Source of the DNA: CAWAPD01 sp963783865
Lineage (GTDB): Bacteria; Actinomycetota; Thermoleophilia; UBA2241
DNA length: 64,000 nucleotides
Assembly (NCBI GenBank): GCA_963783865.1
Contig: CAWAPD010000006.1
Location: 124,001-188,000, forward strand
Direction of reading: 5' to 3'
The translations under genes and the position numbers were made by a program. The notes under the pieces are model-generated. The model was not told where the DNA came from. It worked only from the letters and a program-made list of their open reading frames with translations, and did not search any database. This document shows positions 7,334 to 15,861 of the stretch, piece by piece (position 1 is the first letter of the stretch; every line of letters starts with the position of its first letter).

Positions 7334-8364
7334 GCCTGAGCGGCGGCGTCGACAGCGCGGTCGCGGCCCTGGCTCTGCGAGAGTCGGGGTACGAGGTCGC
7401 GGGCGTCACGCTCGAGCTCTGGCCCGGCGATGACCAGCGCAGCTGCTGCTCTCCGGCGGCCGTGGCGCGCGCGCGCGACAGCGCCCACTCGATGGGCCTG
7501 CCGCACTACACGATCGACGACGTCGAGGAGTTCGCCGAGGGCGTGGTCGCGCCGTTCGTCGCCTCGTATGCGGCGGGCGAGACGCCCAACCCCTGCGCCG
7601 ACTGCAACCCCCTGCGCTTCCGCCGGCTGCTTCGCCTGGCCGACCGGCTGGGGGCGCGCTGGGTGGCCACCGGCCACTACGCGCGCGCCCCGCTGGTCGA
7701 CGGCCGGCGGATGCTGGCCCGGGGTAGGGACCGCGCCAAGGACCAGTCGTACATGCTCTGGCGGCTCGACCAGGGGGTGCTCGACCGCCTGCTGCTGCCG
7801 CTGGGCGAGTCCTCCAAGAGCGACGTGCGCGAGCGCGCCGCCGCCGAGGGTCTGCCGGTGGCGGGCGAGCCGGAGAGCCAGGACGTCTGCTTCGCGCCGG
7901 GCGACCACACCGCCTTCCTGGCCGCCCGCGGGCTGGCGGCCCGCGAGGGCGACGTCGTCGACCGCGCGGGCCGCGTCATCGGGCGGCACCGGGGCGCCTG
8001 GCGCTTCACCGTGGGACAGCGGCGCGGTCTCGGCCTGAGCGCGCCCGAGCCCCTGTACGTGCTGGCGGTCGACGCAGCCGCGAACCGGGTGGTCGCGGGA
8101 CCTTATGAGGAGCTGCTGACGCGCGAGGTGGCGCTGCGCGGCCTGGTGGACCGCGGCCTGGGCGACGCCGACGGCCTCGAGGTGCAGCTGCGCTACCGGA
8201 GCGGCGCGATCGGCGTGGCCCGCCTGAGGCGGGCCGGAGCCGATCGCGCCGCCGTCACCCTGACGGAACCGTTCGCGGGTGTGGCACCGGGGCAGTCCGC
8301 CGTCTTCTACCGCGGCGACGTGGTGGTCGGCGGCGGGGTCATCGACGGGTGCTGCATACGCTGA
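7315..8364 (+). CDS. mnmA: tRNA-specific 2-thiouridylase MnmA (start unclear)
   Basis: Uses sulfur from IscS to make 2-thiouridine at wobble position 34 of Lys, Glu and Gln tRNAs. About 345 residues: PP-loop VGLSGGVDSAVAAL, the SCCSP segment, the catalytic NPCADCN, the second cysteine in ESQDVCFAPGD, the tRNA-binding FTVGQRRGLG region and a C-terminal beta-barrel. The family is certain. No ATG, GTG or TTG occurs in this frame for 77 codons before the SGGVDS motif (nearest GTG 7090, inside iscU). TTG 7310 and GTG 7307 would give a normal N-terminus only after a -1 shift at the A7 run. The given start marks the run, not a true initiation codon. Confidence 0.85.
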   Translation, partial: KKRVLVGLSGGVDSAVAALALRESGYEVAGVTLELWPGDDQRSCCSPAAVARARDSAHSMGLPHYTIDDVEEFAEGVVAPFVASYAAGETPNPCADCNPLRFRRLLRLADRLGARWVATGHYARAPLVDGRRMLARGRDRAKDQSYMLWRLDQGVLDRLLLPLGESSKSDVRERAAAEGLPVAGEPESQDVCFAPGDHTAFLAARGLAAREGDVVDRAGRVIGRHRGAWRFTVGQRRGLGLSAPEPLYVLAVDAAANRVVAGPYEELLTREVALRGLVDRGLGDADGLEVQLRYRSGAIGVARLRRAGADRAAVTLTEPFAGVAPGQSAVFYRGDVVVGGGVIDGCCIR

Positions 8365-8441
8365 CCGGCTTCGGGGGAGTGTGATAAGGTGGCGGCGCAC
8401 GACCGTCCCACCGGGCACAGACAGTCGACATGGAGGCGTCC

Positions 8442-9032
8442 ATGAACCTTCCCCTCGCCATCGTCGCCCTGAGCACGCCTTCAGTGGTGTTGCGGTTTGC
8501 AGCAGCTTTCTTCCTGGTCGTCGTCGGCATCGGGCTCATCTACGCGTGCATCCGCCTGGGGACCGCTCTGAGCGCGGCCGAGAAGCTCCTCGGCGACGTC
8601 GACACCGAGGTCGTGCCGCTCCTCAAGGAGGCGACGGAGACGCTCGACGGCGTCAACACCGAGCTCGACAAGGTCGATGCCGTGATGAAGACCGTGGTCG
8701 ACGCGACCGAGAAGGTCGACGCCACGACCCGCGCGGTCGAGGCGGCGATCTCGGTGCCGGCCAAGAAGGCCGCCGCGTTCGGCGCCGGTGTCTCCCAGGC
8801 CGTGTCGAGCTTCTTCAGCCGGCGTGAGCCGGGCGACGACTGGGACGACGGCGACGCCTGGCAGGCGGCGGCGCCGCCTTCGGCGGCGTGGTCGAAGCCG
8901 GCCGAGCCCGGCCCGGCCGGTGAAGCGACGCCGGACGCAGCCGCAACCGACACGGCGTCGGGTGTGGCCACCGACACGACGTCCCCGGCCGACGCGGCCG
9001 CTCCGGTGACACCCGAGGAGCCGACGGAGTGA
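8442..9032 (+). CDS. DUF948-type membrane-anchored coiled-coil protein
   Basis: 196 residues: an N-terminal hydrophobic stretch (about residues 14-38, VVLRFAAAFFLVVVGIGLIY), a heptad-like helical segment rich in Val/Asp/Glu/Thr (DVDTEVVPLLKEATETLDG), and a low-complexity Ala/Thr/Pro/Asp tail. This is the layout of DUF948 (YtxG-like) proteins, known mainly from Gram-positive bacteria and linked to general stress regulons in Bacillus. ATG 8442 is preferred because GGAGG (8432-8436) lies 5-6 nt ahead; an ATG at 8430 is also in frame. Overlaps the next small gene by 4 bp and sits ahead of an anti-sigma/sigma pair. Confidence 0.72.
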   Translation: MNLPLAIVALSTPSVVLRFAAAFFLVVVGIGLIYACIRLGTALSAAEKLLGDVDTEVVPLLKEATETLDGVNTELDKVDAVMKTVVDATEKVDATTRAVEAAISVPAKKAAAFGAGVSQAVSSFFSRREPGDDWDDGDAWQAAAPPSAAWSKPAEPGPAGEATPDAAATDTASGVATDTTSPADAAAPVTPEEPTE

Positions 9033-9289
9033 GGCTCGTCGGTACGCTGGTCTTCGGCAGCGTGCTGGCCAGCGCGGGTCTCGCCTACTTCGTCCATCAA
9101 CGGAGCACTGCCACCGGTCAGAGCTACTCCGAGATCCTCCTGCAACTTCCCGGCGAGGCCCGTCGCGCCTACGAGAGCGCCCGCAAGCATGCGGCCCTCG
9201 CGCTCGAGGACGGGTTGACCGCCGCCCGGCGTCGCGAGGAGCAGGTCGTGAAGGACCTGCTGTCGGTCGCCGACCGTCAGGCGGGCTAG
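9029..9289 (+). CDS. Small YtxH-like protein
   Basis: 86 residues with one N-terminal membrane segment (VGTLVFGSVLASAGLAYFV) followed by a charged helical region (ARRAYESARKHAALALEDG). The design resembles YtxH/GvpT-like small proteins that commonly follow a DUF948 gene. GTG start overlaps the DUF948 stop by 4 bp, so the pair is translationally coupled and probably forms one unit. No catalytic residues; molecular role unknown. Confidence 0.65.
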   Translation: MRLVGTLVFGSVLASAGLAYFVHQRSTATGQSYSEILLQLPGEARRAYESARKHAALALEDGLTAARRREEQVVKDLLSVADRQAG

Positions 9290-9294
9290 TCGTC

Positions 9295-9693
9295 GTGAGC
9301 GGGCCGGACACCATCCGTCTCGACGTGGCGGCGTCCGCCGATGCCGTGCCCGTGGTACGCATGATCCTGGGGGGCGTCGCGGCCCGGGTCGGCCTGTCGT
9401 TCGAGGAGCTCGAGGACCTGGGGCTCGCCGTCGAGGAGCTGTTCGCAGCGGTGGTGCGCTGCGGCGACGGCCCGCGCTGCGGGTTCGTCGTCGCCGTCGG
9501 CGACGACGGCCTCCAGGTGAAGGCCGGTCCGTTCCACACCCAAGCCCTGCGCGAAGCGATGGAGACGCCGTCGGCGCCGGGCACGTTCACCACGCGGCTG
9601 GTCATGGACACCGTCGTCCAGACGTTCACCGTCTGCGAGGCCGCCGACGGCTGCTTCGCGGTCGAGTTCAGCAAGCGGCACGAGGGCCGGTGA
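9295..9693 (+). CDS. RsbW-like anti-sigma factor / serine kinase domain protein
   Basis: 132 residues of the HATPase_c_2 type: the N-box region reads GLSFEELEDLGLAVEELFAAVV (Bergerat-fold helix with the catalytic Glu), but the later ATP-lid glycine box is weak and short. It lies 6 bp upstream of a SigB/F-type sigma factor gene, the usual position of its cognate anti-sigma factor. Expected role: bind the sigma factor and release it by partner switching. No anti-anti-sigma (STAS) gene is adjacent, so the switch partner must be elsewhere. GTG start. Confidence 0.75.
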   Translation: MSGPDTIRLDVAASADAVPVVRMILGGVAARVGLSFEELEDLGLAVEELFAAVVRCGDGPRCGFVVAVGDDGLQVKAGPFHTQALREAMETPSAPGTFTTRLVMDTVVQTFTVCEAADGCFAVEFSKRHEGR

Positions 9694-9699
9694 GGCTCG

Positions 9700-10641
9700 A
9701 TGACGCGGGGTGACCCAGCCGACGGCCGGCGCTGGCTCGACGACGAGTCCGGCGACGTGACCGACGACGCGGCGGTCGAGGCCGACGGCAAAGAGGACGA
9801 GGACGAGGACGAGTCCGGGAGTGAGGCCGACGAGGTCGACGAGCCCGCCGGGGTGCCGGGCGTGCGGGGACGCGCCGCCGAGGGTCGCGACGAGTCGGAG
9901 AAGCTCGACCAGTACCTCCTGCGCCGCTACCACCTGTACGGCGACACGCGGGCCCGCGACCAGCTGATCACCATGTACCTGCCGCTCGTGCGCTCGCTGG
10001 CGCGACGGTACTCGTCACGCGGCGAGCACTTCGACGACCTGGTGCAGGTGGGGTCGATCGGCCTGATCAAGGCGATCGACCGCTTCGACCTGAACCGCGG
10101 CGTCGAGCTGACGACGTACGCCACGCCGAACATCATCGGCGAGATCAAGCGCTACTTCCGGGACAAGGGCTGGTCGGTGCGCGTCCCACGCGGCCTTCAG
10201 GAGCTGAACATCCGCCTGAACAAGGTGATCGACGAGCTCGTGCCCAAGCTGCAGCGCTCGCCCACGATCAACGAGATCGCCGAGGCCGCCGGAGCGACGC
10301 CCGAGGAGGTCCTCGAGGCGCTCGAGACGAGCCAGGCCTACAACGCGGTCTCGCTCCAGGCGACGCCCAACGGCGAGTCGGGCGACGACGAGGGCGGCCT
10401 GATCGACTACGTCGGCGTCGACGAGGACGCCTACGACACGATGGAGGACCGCACCCTGCTGGCCCCGGGTTTCGCCAACCTCGACCAGCGCGAGCGATAC
10501 ATCCTCCACCTGCGCTTCTTCGAGGGGCTCACGCAGTCGCAGATCGCGTCGCGGGTGGGTATCTCCCAGATGCACGTCTCGCGCCTCATCCGGCGGGCCC
10601 TCGAGAAGCTGCGGGCCGACATCGGCGAGGACGTGCTGTAG
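9700..10641 (+). CDS. RNA polymerase sigma factor, SigB/SigF type
   Basis: 313 residues. The first ~65 are a highly acidic, disordered extension (runs of Asp and Glu), unusual for the family. Region 2 carries DLVQVGSIGLIKAIDRFD, the -10-recognition part follows (TTYATPNIIGEIKRYFRD), region 3 is present, and region 4 has the helix-turn-helix TQSQIASRVGISQMHVSR. Group 3 sigma factors of this kind direct stress or sporulation-like regulons. The preceding RsbW-like gene suggests partner-switching control. The acidic extension may contact the anti-sigma factor or reduce DNA binding of the free protein (inference). Confidence 0.92.
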   Translation: MTRGDPADGRRWLDDESGDVTDDAAVEADGKEDEDEDESGSEADEVDEPAGVPGVRGRAAEGRDESEKLDQYLLRRYHLYGDTRARDQLITMYLPLVRSLARRYSSRGEHFDDLVQVGSIGLIKAIDRFDLNRGVELTTYATPNIIGEIKRYFRDKGWSVRVPRGLQELNIRLNKVIDELVPKLQRSPTINEIAEAAGATPEEVLEALETSQAYNAVSLQATPNGESGDDEGGLIDYVGVDEDAYDTMEDRTLLAPGFANLDQRERYILHLRFFEGLTQSQIASRVGISQMHVSRLIRRALEKLRADIGEDVL

Positions 10642-10684
10642 AGTCGTCAGCGGGCCCAGCGGCGCCCGCGACTACACGACCGAG

Positions 10685-13336
10685 GTGACTGTGGACCGAG
10701 AACCGGGCGGCGGCGTGCCGGCCGCCGAGATCAGACGCGCCTTCCAGGACTTCTTCGTGGCGCACGGCCACGCCACGCCGCCGCCCGCCTCGCTGGTGCC
10801 GGCCGGCGACCCCAGCGTGCTGTTCACCACCGCCGGCATGCAGCAGTTCAAACCGTACTACCTGGGCGTCGAGACGCCGCCGGCGGGCCGGCTCACCACC
10901 TGCCAGCGGTGCTTCCGCACCTCGGACATCGAGAACGTCGGCCGCACGGCGCGGCACCTGACCTTCTTCGAGATGCTCGGCAACTTCTCGATCGGCGACT
11001 ACTTCAAGGCCGAGGCCATCGACTGGGCGCTCGAGCTGTCGGCGCAACTCGGCGTCGATCGGTCCCGGGTCAAGGTGAGCGTGTTCGGCGGCGACGACCA
11101 GGTTCCCGCCGACGACGAGGCGATCGAGCTGTGGCGGGCGCGCGGGTTCGGCGACGACGAGATCGTGCGCCTTGGCCGGGCCGACAACTTCTGGGGTCCG
11201 GCAGGGCCGACCGGTCCCTGTGGGCCGTGCTCCGAGCTGTACTTCGACATGGGTGCCGAGGTCGGCTGCGGCCGGCCCGACTGCGCCCCCGGCTGCGACT
11301 GCGACCGCTGGATGGAGTACTGGAACCTCGTCTTCGTGCAGTACGAGATGGGGGAGAGGGGCGAGCTCGCGGTGTTGCCGGCCAAGAGCATCGACACCGG
11401 CATGGGCCTCGAACGGGTCAGCGCCGTCAGCCAGGGCGTGGCGACCGTCTACGAGACCGACCTGTTCCGCCCGCTCATCGCCCTCGGCGAGCGGCTGTCG
11501 GGCGTCGACTACGGGTCGAGCGACGCCTCGGTGCGGGCGCTGCGCACCATGGCGGAGCACGCGCGCGGCGTCGCCTTCCTGGTCATGGACGGCGTGCTGC
11601 CGGGCAACGAGGGGCGCGACTACGTGCTGCGCCGGATCATCCGGCGGGCCGTGCAGCAGGCCGTCTCGATCGGCCTCGAGAAGCCGTTCCTGGCCGAGAT
11701 GTGCGGCCAGGTCTGCGAGCTCATGGGCGAGGCGTACCCGGCGCTGGCCGCCAGCCGCGATGCCGTCGTCGAGATCGCCCGCGACGAGGAGGTCCGGTTC
11801 CGGCGCACGATCGAGCAGGGCATGGGCACGCTCGACGAGGCGCTGCGCCGGGCGCGCGACTCCGGCAGCGAGCTGCCGCCCGGGGTCGCCTTCGAGCTCC
11901 ACGACACTTACGGGTTCCCCTTCGACCTGACGCGCGAGATCGTCCAGGACGCCGGCATGAGCGTCGACGAGGAGGGGTTCGAGCGGCTCATGGCCGCGCA
12001 GCGCGAGCGCGCCCGCTCCGCGCAGCGCGCCGGCGAGACGGGCCCGGGCGAGATCGAGGCTTTCCAGCGCGAGACCGCCGACCGGGTCACGACTTTCGTC
12101 GGCTACGAGCGGCTCGAGCTCTACACGATGATCCGGGCGCTGCGCGAGCTGGGCGACGGGCGCGTGGCTCTCAAGCTCGAGGAGTCGCCGTTCTACGCCG
12201 AGGGCGGCGGCCAGGTCGCCGACGCCGGATGGATCCACACCGACGCCGGCAAGCTCGACGTGGTCGACGTCGTCCGGTTCGAGGGCGACCAGGTCATCGT
12301 GGCCCGGGTCACGGAAGGCGCGGTCGCCGAAGGCGACCGCGCCAAGGCGATGGTCAACGCGGTGCGCCGCCACCAGACGGCCTGCAACCACACGGCCACT
12401 CACCTGCTGCACAACGCGCTGCGCATCGTGATCGGCGACGACGTGCGCCAGGGAGGCTCGCTGGTGAGTCCCGACAAGCTGCGCTTCGACTACAAGACGC
12501 GCCGGGCGCCGACCGCGGCGGAGTTGCGGCAGATCGAGGACCTGGTCAACCGACGCATCGTCGAGAACCACCCCGTGCGGCCGTTCGTGACCACCCGCGA
12601 GTACGCGGCCGAGATCGGCGCCCTCGCCTTCTTCGAGGAGAAGTACGGCGAGTTCGTGCGCGTGCTCGAGATCGACGAGTTCAGCCGCGAGCTGTGCGGC
12701 GGCACCCACGTGTCGTCGACGTCGCAGATCGGCCCGTTCAAGATCACCGCCAGCACCTCGGTGGGGGCCAACACGCGGCGTGTCGAGGCGGTCACCTCCG
12801 CCGCCGCGATCGAGTACTACCGCACGGCCGACCGGCGCCTCGAGGCTCTGGCCGGTACGCTCGGCGTCGCCCGCGACCGCGTCGAGGCGGCGCTCGAGCG
12901 GCGGCTCGGCGAGATCGACGAGCTCCGCCGCAAGGCCACGGCCGTAGAGAGCGGCGAGGCCGCCGGTCAGCTCGAGGCGCTGCTCGCGACGGCGCAGACG
13001 GTCGCCGGCGTGCCCGTCGTCGCCGGCAGTCCCAGCGTCGAGGCGCCCGACGACCTGCTGACGCTCGCCGACCAGGTGCGCGAGCGTCGGGCCGACGCGA
13101 TCGTGATCCTCGCCAGCGACGTCGGCGGCCGGGTCGCGGCCGTGGTGGCCGTCGGCGACGGGGCCGTCGGTCGTGGCGTGCGGGCCGGCGACCTGCTCGC
13201 CGACATGCTGCCCCACATCGACGGCAAAGGCGGCGGCAAGCCGACGCTGGCGCGCGGCGGCGGGCCCGGCGTGACCGGCATCGCCGCCGCGCTCGAAGCC
13301 GGCGGCGCGAAGGTCCAGAGCCTGCTCGGAGGCTAG
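10685..13336 (+). CDS. alaS: Alanyl-tRNA synthetase
   Basis: Charges tRNA-Ala and edits misacylated Ser/Gly. 883 residues, full length. N-terminal class II catalytic core (TTAGMQQFKPYYLG, RHLTFFEMLGNFSIGDYFK), tRNA-recognition domain, editing domain with the zinc-site HTATHLLHNAL and CGGTHV motifs, and a C-terminal oligomerisation/C-Ala domain with a GGGKPTLARGGG glycine stretch. GTG 10685 is given; an in-frame GTG at 10691 has CGAGG at a better distance and may be the real start. Followed with no gap by ruvX, a common alaS neighbour. Confidence 0.96.
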   Translation: MTVDREPGGGVPAAEIRRAFQDFFVAHGHATPPPASLVPAGDPSVLFTTAGMQQFKPYYLGVETPPAGRLTTCQRCFRTSDIENVGRTARHLTFFEMLGNFSIGDYFKAEAIDWALELSAQLGVDRSRVKVSVFGGDDQVPADDEAIELWRARGFGDDEIVRLGRADNFWGPAGPTGPCGPCSELYFDMGAEVGCGRPDCAPGCDCDRWMEYWNLVFVQYEMGERGELAVLPAKSIDTGMGLERVSAVSQGVATVYETDLFRPLIALGERLSGVDYGSSDASVRALRTMAEHARGVAFLVMDGVLPGNEGRDYVLRRIIRRAVQQAVSIGLEKPFLAEMCGQVCELMGEAYPALAASRDAVVEIARDEEVRFRRTIEQGMGTLDEALRRARDSGSELPPGVAFELHDTYGFPFDLTREIVQDAGMSVDEEGFERLMAAQRERARSAQRAGETGPGEIEAFQRETADRVTTFVGYERLELYTMIRALRELGDGRVALKLEESPFYAEGGGQVADAGWIHTDAGKLDVVDVVRFEGDQVIVARVTEGAVAEGDRAKAMVNAVRRHQTACNHTATHLLHNALRIVIGDDVRQGGSLVSPDKLRFDYKTRRAPTAAELRQIEDLVNRRIVENHPVRPFVTTREYAAEIGALAFFEEKYGEFVRVLEIDEFSRELCGGTHVSSTSQIGPFKITASTSVGANTRRVEAVTSAAAIEYYRTADRRLEALAGTLGVARDRVEAALERRLGEIDELRRKATAVESGEAAGQLEALLATAQTVAGVPVVAGSPSVEAPDDLLTLADQVRERRADAIVILASDVGGRVAAVVAVGDGAVGRGVRAGDLLADMLPHIDGKGGGKPTLARGGGPGVTGIAAALEAGGAKVQSLLGG

Positions 13337-13738
13337 GTGCGGCTGCTCGCGCTCGATTACGGAGCCGCGCGCACGGGGGTGGCCGTGTGCGACGCGACCG
13401 GCACGATCGCGCGCCCCCTCGCGGTCGTGGAGCGGGCGGGCACGCCCCAAGGGCTCGCGCGCGTCGCCGCCATCGTGGCCGAGCAGCGGCCCGAGCGGGT
13501 CGTCGTCGGTCTGCCGGTTTCGCTGGACGGCGCCGAGCATGCCCAGGCGAGGGAGGTGCGCGGCTTCGTCGCCCGGCTGAGCGCCGCCGTCGACGTGCCG
13601 GTCGTGACCTTCGACGAGCGCTTCACGACCACGATCGCGCAACAGAAGGGAGGCCGCCGCCCGCTCGACGCGCGGGCGGCGGCCCAGATCCTGCAGGACT
13701 ACCTCGACAGCCATGGACCGGGGCCCGGTCATGCCTGA
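13337..13738 (+). CDS. ruvX: RuvX/YqgF-family Holliday junction resolvase-like nuclease
   Basis: 133 residues with an RNase H-like fold. Family marks: N-terminal LALDYGAARTGVAV (first catalytic Asp), VVVGLPVSLDG, VTFDERFTTTIA (the DER motif; most homologues read DERLTT) and a C-terminal Asp region LDARAAAQILQDYLD. Members are implicated in 16S rRNA 5'-end maturation and in junction resolution; the physiological role here is not proven. GTG start directly abuts the alaS stop and the end overlaps mltG, giving the common alaS-ruvX-mltG order. Confidence 0.9.
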   Translation: MRLLALDYGAARTGVAVCDATGTIARPLAVVERAGTPQGLARVAAIVAEQRPERVVVGLPVSLDGAEHAQAREVRGFVARLSAAVDVPVVTFDERFTTTIAQQKGGRRPLDARAAAQILQDYLDSHGPGPGHA

Positions 13739-14918
13739 GCCGCCACAGTCGCCGTCGCCCGGCGAGAGCGCCGCCGAGCGGCGCGCCCGCGAGCGCGCCG
13801 CGCGTGAGGGGCGCCGCACGGCGGCGCAGCAGCCGCGGCGCAGGAAGCCTCGCCGCCGACGGGGAGAGGTGCCGGACCCGGCCGCTCGCAGCGCGGCCGC
13901 CCGCCGGCGCCGCCGCACGCTGGCGGCGATCGTGATCGCGGCCTTCGTGTTCCTCGTGATCGTCGGCGTCGGCGCGCTGCTCGTGTCGATCTACTTCTCG
14001 ACCGGCTCGCCGGGCCCGCCGGTGACGGTCACCATCCCTGAGGGGTCCTCGCTGCACGACGTCGCGGTGCTGCTCGAACAGGCGGGGGTGGTCAAACGGG
14101 CTCGCGCCTTCGAGATCCGGGTGGAGACCGACGGGCACGCCGGCGACCTCAAGTCGGGCACGTACCGGCTCCATACGAACGAGCCCTACGACTCGCTGGT
14201 CGCCACCCTGCTCAAGGGAGGGACCGTCGTCACCCTGAAGGTCACGCTGCCCGAGGGCCTGACGGCCCGCCAGATGGCGGCCTCGATCGCCCGGCAGGTG
14301 CCGGGGTTCGACGCCAGGTCCTACGTCGACGAGACGCTCGTGCACCCGTTGTCGTTCCACGTGCAGGGCTTCCACAGCGGCGGGCCGCTCGAGGGCTTCC
14401 TGTTCCCCGCGACCTACTCCGTGGGCCCCGCCGTGACCGCCCGCCAGTTCATCCGGCTGCAGCTGACGGCGTTCCGCCGGACCATGGCCGGCATCGACCT
14501 GGCGCACGCGCGGTCCAGGAACCTGACCACCTACGACGTCGTGACCATCGCCTCCATGGTCGAGCGCGAGGTCCGGGTAGCCGCCGAGCGGCCGCTCGCG
14601 GCGGCCGTCATGTGGAACCGGCTGCACCGGCGCATGCCGCTGCAGATCGACGCCACCGTCGAATACGCGCTGCCGCACTACAAGACGCAGCTGACCTACC
14701 AGGACCTGAGGGTCCGGTCGCCCTACAACACGTACCTTCACGCCGGGCTGCCGCCGACGCCGATCGCCAACCCGGGGGCGGCGGCGCTGCGCGCCGCCGC
14801 CCACCCTGCCGCCGTCGGTTACCTGTACTACGTGGCCCGCAGCGACGGCAGCGGGCGGCACTACTGGTCGTCCACGTACGCCCGGTTCCTCCAGGACAAG
14901 GCGCGCGCCCAGCAGTGA
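13731..14918 (+). CDS. mltG: Endolytic murein transglycosylase MltG
   Basis: Cleaves nascent peptidoglycan glycan strands at the membrane and so sets strand length. 395 residues from ATG 13731: a very basic Ala/Arg/Pro-rich cytoplasmic N-terminus of about 60 residues, one membrane helix (LAAIVIAAFVFLVIVGVGAL), a LysM-like subdomain and the YceG catalytic domain with TIASMVEREV (catalytic Glu), LQIDATVEYAL and SPYNTYLHAGLPPTPIANPG. An upstream ATG at 13713 is also in frame within ruvX. The long basic tail is common in high-GC Gram-positives. It overlaps ruvX. Confidence 0.93.
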   Translation: MPEPPQSPSPGESAAERRARERAAREGRRTAAQQPRRRKPRRRRGEVPDPAARSAAARRRRRTLAAIVIAAFVFLVIVGVGALLVSIYFSTGSPGPPVTVTIPEGSSLHDVAVLLEQAGVVKRARAFEIRVETDGHAGDLKSGTYRLHTNEPYDSLVATLLKGGTVVTLKVTLPEGLTARQMAASIARQVPGFDARSYVDETLVHPLSFHVQGFHSGGPLEGFLFPATYSVGPAVTARQFIRLQLTAFRRTMAGIDLAHARSRNLTTYDVVTIASMVEREVRVAAERPLAAAVMWNRLHRRMPLQIDATVEYALPHYKTQLTYQDLRVRSPYNTYLHAGLPPTPIANPGAAALRAAAHPAAVGYLYYVARSDGSGRHYWSSTYARFLQDKARAQQ

Positions 14919-14997
14919 CTCCGCCGGGTTGCAGGAGGTCGCCGCCCGACGCGAAAGCTAGGCAGCACGTCCGACGGGCTGCGGGAAGGAGACCCTG

Positions 14998-15849
14998 CTG
15001 AGGATCACCGGCACCACCGGCGTCGTCGGGATCATCGGCGATCCCGTCGCGCAGTCGCGGTCGCCTGCCATCCACAACGCCGCCTTCGCCGCCCTCGGGA
15101 TCGACATGGTCTACGTGACGTTTCCGGTGGCGGCCGCGACGGTCGCCGAGGCGGTGCGGGGCGTGCGCGCGCTCGGGCTGCGCGGCGTCAACGTGACGAT
15201 GCCGCACAAGCAAAGCTTCGTCGCTGGGCTCGACACGCTGAGCGACGACGCCCGCCTGCTCGACGCCGTGAACACGATCGTCGTCGACGACGGCCGGCTC
15301 GCCGGCCACAACACCGACGTGACGGGGTTCCGCGACGCGCTGCGCGACGTCGTGGCCGACCCCGTCGCGGGCCTGTCGGCCGTGGTCCTGGGCACCGGCG
15401 GCGCGGGCCGCGCCGCCGCCGTGGCGCTGCTGCGCGAGGGCGTGCGGGAGCTGACGCTCGTCGCCCGCACGCCCGCCCACGGCGAGGCGGCGGCGGCGCG
15501 CGTCCGCGCCGCCGGGCCTGAGGCGAGCGTGCGCGTGGTCGCGCTCGCCGGGCTCGACGCGGGAGTCGTGTCGGGTGCCGACATCCTGGTCAACGCGACA
15601 CCCCTCGGCATGCACGCGGGCGGTAAAGTGCCCGGGGTTTTGGTCGATAACATACGTCGGACCCACATAGTCTGTGATGTGGTCTACGCAGAACGGCCGA
15701 CGCACCTTCTGGAACAGGCCCGGGCGCACGAGGCGCGGGCGATGGACGGCGTGGACATGCTCGTGTGGCAGGCAGCCGCCTCGTTCGCCCTGTGGACCGG
15801 TCGGGCCGCGCCGCTCGACGTGATGCGAGCGGCGGCAAGGCAGGCGTGA
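14998..15849 (+). CDS. aroE: Shikimate 5-dehydrogenase, CTG start
   Basis: Reduces 3-dehydroshikimate to shikimate with NADPH. 283 residues: shikimate-binding GDPVAQSRSPAIHNAAF, GVNVTMPHK with the catalytic Lys, NTDVTGFRDAL, and the nucleotide loop VVLGTGGAGRAAAVAL. The first ATG in frame (15106) would delete the shikimate-binding motif. The frame opens after a TAG at 14959 and holds no ATG, GTG or TTG before GDPVAQS; CTG at 14995 or 14998 follows AAGGAG (14986-14991), with 14998 at the ideal spacing. A CTG start is therefore the best reading. The other shikimate genes are 17 kb downstream. Confidence 0.93.
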   Translation: MRITGTTGVVGIIGDPVAQSRSPAIHNAAFAALGIDMVYVTFPVAAATVAEAVRGVRALGLRGVNVTMPHKQSFVAGLDTLSDDARLLDAVNTIVVDDGRLAGHNTDVTGFRDALRDVVADPVAGLSAVVLGTGGAGRAAAVALLREGVRELTLVARTPAHGEAAAARVRAAGPEASVRVVALAGLDAGVVSGADILVNATPLGMHAGGKVPGVLVDNIRRTHIVCDVVYAERPTHLLEQARAHEARAMDGVDMLVWQAAASFALWTGRAAPLDVMRAAARQA

Positions 15850-15861
15850 GGACAAGCTGCG

